From the NCBI GenBank assembly GCA_027019685.1, contig JALUWH010000205.1, forward strand, positions 1 to 9,255: a stretch of DNA of 9,255 bases. Reading direction: 5' to 3'. Below are positions 5,218 through 9,255 of the stretch, piece by piece. The DNA is from Ghiorsea sp. Lineage in GTDB: Bacteria > Pseudomonadota > Zetaproteobacteria > Mariprofundales > Mariprofundaceae. Position 1 is the first letter of the stretch. Each line of letters opens with the position of its first letter. The translations under genes and the position numbers were made by a program. The notes beneath the pieces were generated by a model. It worked only from the letters and a program-made list of their open reading frames with translations. It had not been told where the DNA came from and ran no database searches.

Positions 5218-7548
5218 CTATTTTTTTAATGCCTTAGCAAACGCTGCTGCAAAAGCATTATCCGCCTGTGCTTTACCTCGTCCTTGTGAACCTTTGCCTC
5301 GTGATTTCTGCTGTAATTTCTTTTGCACCTGTTTAGTCACACTAGGCTCTTGTTTTCGTTGTACTTTTTTATCTTTTTTCACCACTTCGCCCATAGCTTT
5401 GCCATCTGAGCGCATGCTTAATGAAATGCGCCGTCTTTTAATATCCACTTCGCTCACTTTAACAGTGACCACCTGCCCTGTTTTCACCAGCTTACGCGGA
5501 TCATCAACAAACTGATCAGCCAATGCAGAAATATGAACCAAACCATCTTGATGCACACCAACATCTACAAATGCACCAAAATTCGTTACATTACTCACCA
5601 CACCTTCAAGCTGCATACCTACACGCAAGTCTCGAATATCATTCACACCAGGTTTAAACTTTGCCGTTTTAAAATCTGGTCGTGGGTCACGACCTGGTTT
5701 TTCAAGCTCTGCCAATACATCACGCACGGTTTGTTCACCAAAATCCCCTTGTGCCAAGGATTGAATATCCACCGTCTTACTTAGATCTGCTTTGCCCACA
5801 GCCTCATGCAAATCTAATGACAACTGCCGCAACACTTTCTCCACCAAAGCATAAGCTTCAGGATGTACTGCAGAAGCATCTAACGGATTATCACCATTCA
5901 AAATTCTTAGGAAACCAGCAGCTTGCTCAAATGTTTTTGCACCCAATCCTTTAACAGCTTGCAATTCATTGCGGTTACTAAATGCACCTTTGGCATCACG
6001 TTGCTCTACAATTGTCTTCGCCACCTTTCGATTTAAACCTGCAACATAAGTAATCAACTCTACTGATGCCGTGTTGAGGTTAACCCCCACTGCATTCACA
6101 CAATCTTCAACAACGCTAGTCAAAGCCTCATTCAGACTTGTCTGATCAATATCATGTTGATACTGCCCCACACCAATAGCTTTAGGCTCAATTTTCACCA
6201 ATTCTGCAAGCGGATCCTGCAAGCGGCGAGCAATTGAAACGGCTCCACGTAAGGAAACATCAACATCAGGAAACTCTTTGGATGCAAGCTCTGAAGCTGA
6301 ATAAACCGATGCCCCAGCCTCAGAAACAATCACGGAAGTCAATTTAAACTGTGGATACGTTTCCATCAATTCTGCGACTAACTTTTCTGTTTCTCGTGAG
6401 CCTGTGCCATTACCAATGGCAACAAGTTCAGGTTTATGTTTATCCACCAATACTGCCAATGCTGCAAGCGACTCTTGCCAGCGGTTTTTCGGCTGATGTG
6501 GGTAAACCACAGCAGTTTCAAGCAGTTTCCCATGCTGATCTATCACAGCAACTTTCACGCCCGTACGAATACCTGGGTCCAAGCCCAATACCGCTTTTTG
6601 CCCAGCAGGTGCAGCAAGCAATAAATCACGAATGTTCTCACCAAATACTTTAATGGCTTCTTCTTCCGCACGTTGTCGTAAGTCTTTAAAAAAGTCAGCT
6701 TGAAAACGTTTAAGAATCTTTTGCCAAGCTAACTCTGCCGTGCCTTGCAAAAAACCATAGGCTGCAGCACCTTGGCGAACTTGAAAGTGAATGCACAACA
6801 TATTGATAAATACACTTGCATCTTGCTCAATATTTTCCAACAGCTTTAAACGCAAAAAACCTTCTTGCTGCCCACGAAATAATGCCAGCGCCCGATGTGA
6901 AGGTATCTTTTTATATAACTCTGTATAATTGAAATAATCAGTAAACTTGACGGCTTCTTCTTGTTTCTTTTTCACCACACGACTACACATCACAGCACTT
7001 TTCTGTAAATGCCTACGCAACTTACCCAACAATACAGCATCTTCGCCAAACTGCTCAATAAGAATGTCTTGCGCACCTTGCAAAGCATCTTCAACGCTTT
7101 CAATACCAAGCTCTGAGTTCACAAAACCTAAAGCATGCTGCTCAGGCTGTTGCTCTTGAGCTGACAATACAAGCTCAGCTAAAGGCTGTAACCCCGCTTC
7201 TTTTGCCACACTAGCCTTGCTACGGCGCTTGGGCTTGTAAGGTAAGTACAGGTCTTCTAACTGTGTTAAAGATGTGGCGGCTAAAATCTTGCTTTGCAAC
7301 TGCGGTGTGAGCAAACCTTGCTTTTCAATACTTTTAAGAATGCTTTGTTGGCGTGCTACAAAATCACGCAGCTGCCCCAAACGTTTTTCCAAGGCACGCA
7401 ATTGAATATCATCCAAACTACCCGTCATTTCTTTACGGTATCGTGCAATGAATGGTACGGTCGCACCTTCATCTAACAAAGCGACTGCTGCTTTCACTTG
7501 TTTGGGCTGAACACCCAATTCTTGTGCTATCGTTTCAATCATTTTCAT
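5218..7548 (-). CDS. tex: Tex family RNA-binding transcription accessory protein
   Basis: A 776-residue cytoplasmic nucleic-acid-binding protein of the Tex/YhgF family, related to eukaryotic Spt6, at normal full length. Domains in order: the helical Tex N-terminus (1-190, with GATVPFIARYRKEMTGSLDDIQLRAL shown as residues 28-53, and LYLPYKPKRRSKA at 100-112); a YqgF/RNase H-like domain starting at LGLDPGIRTG (321-330) and running to about 450; helix-hairpin-helix motifs (about 492-550, with VKGLGAKTFEQAAGFLRI); and an S1 RNA-binding domain (about 641-712, GMQLEGVVSNVTNFGAFVDVG). A basic, low-complexity Lys/Arg/Gln tail ends NAFAAAFAKALKK. The start at 7548 has only a weak GGGG upstream, and that GGGGCAAG belongs to an outer inverted-repeat arm of the preceding intergenic element. 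The family affects transcription and toxin or stress phenotypes in several bacteria; its exact role is not settled. Confidence 0.96.
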   Translation of the reverse strand: MKMIETIAQELGVQPKQVKAAVALLDEGATVPFIARYRKEMTGSLDDIQLRALEKRLGQLRDFVARQQSILKSIEKQGLLTPQLQSKILAATSLTQLEDLYLPYKPKRRSKASVAKEAGLQPLAELVLSAQEQQPEQHALGFVNSELGIESVEDALQGAQDILIEQFGEDAVLLGKLRRHLQKSAVMCSRVVKKKQEEAVKFTDYFNYTELYKKIPSHRALALFRGQQEGFLRLKLLENIEQDASVFINMLCIHFQVRQGAAAYGFLQGTAELAWQKILKRFQADFFKDLRQRAEEEAIKVFGENIRDLLLAAPAGQKAVLGLDPGIRTGVKVAVIDQHGKLLETAVVYPHQPKNRWQESLAALAVLVDKHKPELVAIGNGTGSRETEKLVAELMETYPQFKLTSVIVSEAGASVYSASELASKEFPDVDVSLRGAVSIARRLQDPLAELVKIEPKAIGVGQYQHDIDQTSLNEALTSVVEDCVNAVGVNLNTASVELITYVAGLNRKVAKTIVEQRDAKGAFSNRNELQAVKGLGAKTFEQAAGFLRILNGDNPLDASAVHPEAYALVEKVLRQLSLDLHEAVGKADLSKTVDIQSLAQGDFGEQTVRDVLAELEKPGRDPRPDFKTAKFKPGVNDIRDLRVGMQLEGVVSNVTNFGAFVDVGVHQDGLVHISALADQFVDDPRKLVKTGQVVTVKVSEVDIKRRRISLSMRSDGKAMGEVVKKDKKVQRKQEPSVTKQVQKKLQQKSRGKGSQGRGKAQADNAFAAAFAKALKK

Positions 7549-7581
7549 ACTTGCCCCAACATTTTCACACCAGCATTATTG

Positions 7582-7747
7582 AACCCAAGAACCGATATTG
7601 ACATGCGGCGTGCGCCACAGCCCTTTGATTCGTCTAACATTCTGAAAAATAATTCATCACCAACAAGGTGATAACATCATTTTTCAAAAAGTCATCCAAA
7701 CCAAATGATTACACCGAACATCCAATGTCAATATCGGTTCTTGGGTT
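7582..7747. repeat. 166-bp inverted-repeat element between galU and tex (MITE-like or structured RNA)
   Basis: Two perfect 23-bp inverted arms lie at 7582-7604 and 7725-7747. Each contains ACCGATATTGACAT or its complement. Outside them a second pair, CTTGCCCC (7550-7557) and GGGGCAAG (7755-7762), is also inverted but unequally spaced (24 and 7 bases from the arms). Near the centre is a third stem, TGAAAAAT (7643-7650) with ATTTTTCA (7679-7686) and, inside it, ATCACC/GGTGAT around an AACAA loop. The sequence between the arms has no credible gene. Terminal inverted repeats on a short non-coding body would suit a MITE-like element, but I find no clear target-site duplication. A structured leader or attenuator for tex is the alternative. 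Confidence 0.8.
7643..7686. other. Central stem-loop of the galU-tex inverted-repeat element
   Basis: An outer 8-bp stem (TGAAAAAT / ATTTTTCA), an internal loop of 5 and 6 bases, and an inner 6-bp stem (ATCACC / GGTGAT) with an AACAA loop. On the plus strand it ends in a T run, but the GC-poor stem and the arrangement do not make a standard Rho-independent terminator. Confidence 0.5.
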
Positions 7748-7813
7748 TAAATTCGGGGCAAGATAACATGAAGTTTTATTAGCGCACTGACAATTTCAGA
7801 TGCCTTACGGGGA

Positions 7814-8671
7814 TTAAATATCTAAGGTATGAATATAGTCTTTAAATAATTTTCCATACTTGGGATGTCTTATACCAAGGCTAAGGTTAGCAATGAGAAA
7901 ACCTAAAGGATTACCCGCATCAAAACGCTCTGCATCAACAACCAGACCATAAACAGGCTCAACTTTTGCCAAAGCATCCATAGCATCGGTGAGTTGCAAC
8001 TCGCCACCCACACCAATTTCACCCTGCTTTAAGAAATCAAACAACCGTGGTGTAAACACATAACGTCCAATCATAGCCAAATCTGAAGGCGCATCTTCAA
8101 CCGCAGGTTTTTCAACCAAGCCATTTAAGCGATACAAACCATTTTCTTCCTCTTCAACTTGTGCAATGCCATATCGAGATACTTCTTCCTTAGGCACACG
8201 CGCCATAGCCACCACAGAAAACCCTGTTTTTTCATGTGCTTCACGCAATTGCTGCATCACAGGGACTTGTGAAACCATCAATTCATCCGCTAAGGATACA
8301 CCAAACACTTCATCGCCTACCCAAGGCTCCGCACATAACACAGCATGCCCCAATCCTTTAGCAACCTTTTGCCTGATATATGCAATGGTCGCCATTTGTG
8401 CCACACGAGAAACTTCTCGGTACAACTCATCTTTACCTGATGCATGAAGGTTGGCTTCTAACTCTGCAGAAACATCAAAATGATCTTCAATGGCATGTTT
8501 ACCCCTACCAGTAATCATAATAATATCATTCAAACCTGCAGCCAATGCTTCTTCAACACCATATTGAATCATGGGTTTATCAACTACAGTCAACATTTCC
8601 TTGGGTGTTGCCTTGGTCGCTGGCAGAAAACGTGTGCCCATTCCAGCTGCTGGAAAAACTATTTTTCTCAT
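7814..8671 (-). CDS. galU: UTP-glucose-1-phosphate uridylyltransferase GalU
   Basis: This cytoplasmic enzyme makes UDP-glucose and pyrophosphate from UTP and glucose-1-phosphate, feeding lipopolysaccharide, exopolysaccharide and galactose metabolism. I use the ATG at 8671, preceded by GGGGTA, and not the TTG four codons earlier, which overlaps that ribosome-binding site. The result is 285 residues, normal for bacterial GalU. The nucleotide-binding signature AAGMGTRFLPATKATPKEML (8-27) is intact, followed by VDKPMIQYGVEEA (30-42), GLGHAVLCAEPWVGDEVFGVSLADEL (106-131, probable metal-binding Asp129), EKP (187-189), GRYVF (202-206), GELQLTDAMD (223-232) and FDAGNPLGFLIAN (250-262). This pattern separates GalU from the glucose-1-phosphate thymidylyltransferases. 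The upstream 97 bases are very AT-rich (TATAAATATAAAAGCTATAT) and probably include its promoter, but I cannot fix one pair of boxes. Confidence 0.95.
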   Translation of the reverse strand: MRKIVFPAAGMGTRFLPATKATPKEMLTVVDKPMIQYGVEEALAAGLNDIIMITGRGKHAIEDHFDVSAELEANLHASGKDELYREVSRVAQMATIAYIRQKVAKGLGHAVLCAEPWVGDEVFGVSLADELMVSQVPVMQQLREAHEKTGFSVVAMARVPKEEVSRYGIAQVEEEENGLYRLNGLVEKPAVEDAPSDLAMIGRYVFTPRLFDFLKQGEIGVGGELQLTDAMDALAKVEPVYGLVVDAERFDAGNPLGFLIANLSLGIRHPKYGKLFKDYIHTLDI

Positions 8672-8768
8672 TCTATACCCCAAAATTTATTATTGTACTA
8701 TATAGCTTTTATATTTATAACTTTAAAAACTACTCTAAGCTGAAACGTACCTACAAACCCATCTCTGC

Positions 8769-9255
8769 TTAAGCCTTATGTAATAGCTGAGCAATGGTAG
8801 CTTGTAAAACATTAAAATGTATAGGTTTGGTTAATATTTTACTTTGTGCGGGCATGCCATCTGTTTTTAGCACATTATTTCTATCATAACCCGTCATTAA
8901 AATTACAGGCACCTGTACTTTTATTTCCCGCAAAGCTTGCACAAGTTGAATACCACCCAATTTGGGCATCACAACATCAACCATGACCAAAGCAATATCT
9001 TGATAATGCTCTTTAAAAATACTTAATGCTTGCTCACCATCACTTGCCTGAAATACCCTATAACCCATTGTCTCTAACACCTCGGATGTAGCTTGACGCA
9101 CCTCAACTTCATCATCTGCCAATAAAATAACTTCACCCTTTGCTGCTGTCATCTGCATGGCTGGTTCTATACTCTTTTTATCTTGGCTAGACTTTATAAG
9201 TGGTAAATAAACATGAAAAGACGCTCCTTCACCTTGTTTGCTTTCCACCTCGATA
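8769..9255 (-). CDS. Hybrid sensor histidine kinase, C-terminal part (5' end outside window)
   Basis: The frame is open to the window edge. The codons at 9249-9254 read Ile-Glu and continue VESKQGEGASFHVYLPL, the G-box end of a HATPase_c domain (family pattern I-x-V-x-S-x-x-G-x-G-T-x-F-x-x-x-L-P). The GTG at 9248 is therefore internal Val, not a start. After a linker of about 20 residues comes a complete receiver domain. Counting that Val as 1, the acidic pocket is Asp45-Asp46, the phospho-acceptor Asp91 (MVDVVMPKLGG), the switch Thr119 (LMTGY) and the conserved Lys141 (LTKPI). The kinase end fused to a C-terminal receiver indicates a hybrid kinase of the PAS/HisKA/HATPase/REC sort, but the sensing part and the His box are not in view, so the signal is unknown. 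It ends about 97 bases before galU on the same strand. Confidence 0.93.
   Translation of the reverse strand, partial: IEVESKQGEGASFHVYLPLIKSSQDKKSIEPAMQMTAAKGEVILLADDEVEVRQATSEVLETMGYRVFQASDGEQALSIFKEHYQDIALVMVDVVMPKLGGIQLVQALREIKVQVPVILMTGYDRNNVLKTDGMPAQSKILTKPIHFNVLQATIAQLLHKA

Noticed and set aside
7605..7724. Gene within the inverted-repeat element
   Set aside because: There is no start codon with a ribosome-binding site and a convincing open frame. The sequence is dominated by stem-forming repeats.
8480..8772. Plus-strand frames across the galU start and its AT-rich upstream region
   Set aside because: Antisense to a clear galU N-terminus, with no family resemblance. AT-rich DNA alone explains the open frames.
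1..9255. CRISPR array, tRNA, insertion sequence or phage genes
   Set aside because: I found no regularly spaced direct repeats, cloverleaf-like segments, transposase or integrase motifs on either strand.

Overview
The window comes from a bacterial chromosome of moderate GC (roughly 40-45% by eye). The genes look like ordinary Gram-negative housekeeping genes. The order zapB-like / zapA / 6S RNA / fau is a known proteobacterial arrangement, and the tatABC operon and the RpoD C-terminus also read as proteobacterial. A YmdB-type phosphoesterase next to a gamma-type zapA-ssrS-fau block suggests a less-sampled proteobacterial class. Zetaproteobacteria is my guess, but it is not proven from this sequence. 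I see no insertion sequence, phage gene, CRISPR array or tRNA.

Layout: only the first gene, the 3' end of rpoD (1-485), is on the plus strand. It converges on a long minus-strand block and shares a bidirectional terminator with it (497-524). Read in the direction of transcription (right to left), the minus strand carries: the C-terminus of a hybrid sensor kinase (9255-8769); galU (8671-7814); a 265-bp intergenic region holding a 166-bp inverted-repeat structure (7582-7747); tex (7548-5218); tatA, tatB and tatC (5110-3787); a 54-codon gene for a membrane-anchored zinc ribbon, coupled to tatC by an ATGA overlap (3790-3626); a ZapB-like coiled-coil gene (3587-3297); zapA (3286-2993); 6S RNA (about 3000-2835); fau (2820-2248); a ymdB-like phosphoesterase gene (2258-1461); and two small exported proteins of unknown function (1378-1079 and 1067-543).

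How the parts relate: tatABC encodes the twin-arginine translocase for folded proteins, and the zinc-ribbon gene is built to be translated with it. The coiled-coil gene and zapA supply FtsZ-ring accessory proteins. 6S RNA sequesters the sigma-70 holoenzyme, whose sigma factor is encoded by the rpoD gene at the left edge. fau belongs to folate metabolism and is classically transcribed with 6S RNA. GalU makes UDP-glucose for envelope polysaccharides, and Tex is an RNA-binding, transcription-linked factor.

Most of the window is conserved core genome. The parts without a ready explanation are the inverted-repeat element between galU and tex, the tatC-coupled zinc-ribbon miniprotein, and the pair of small secreted proteins. 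I saw no clear evidence of a new defence or mobile system.
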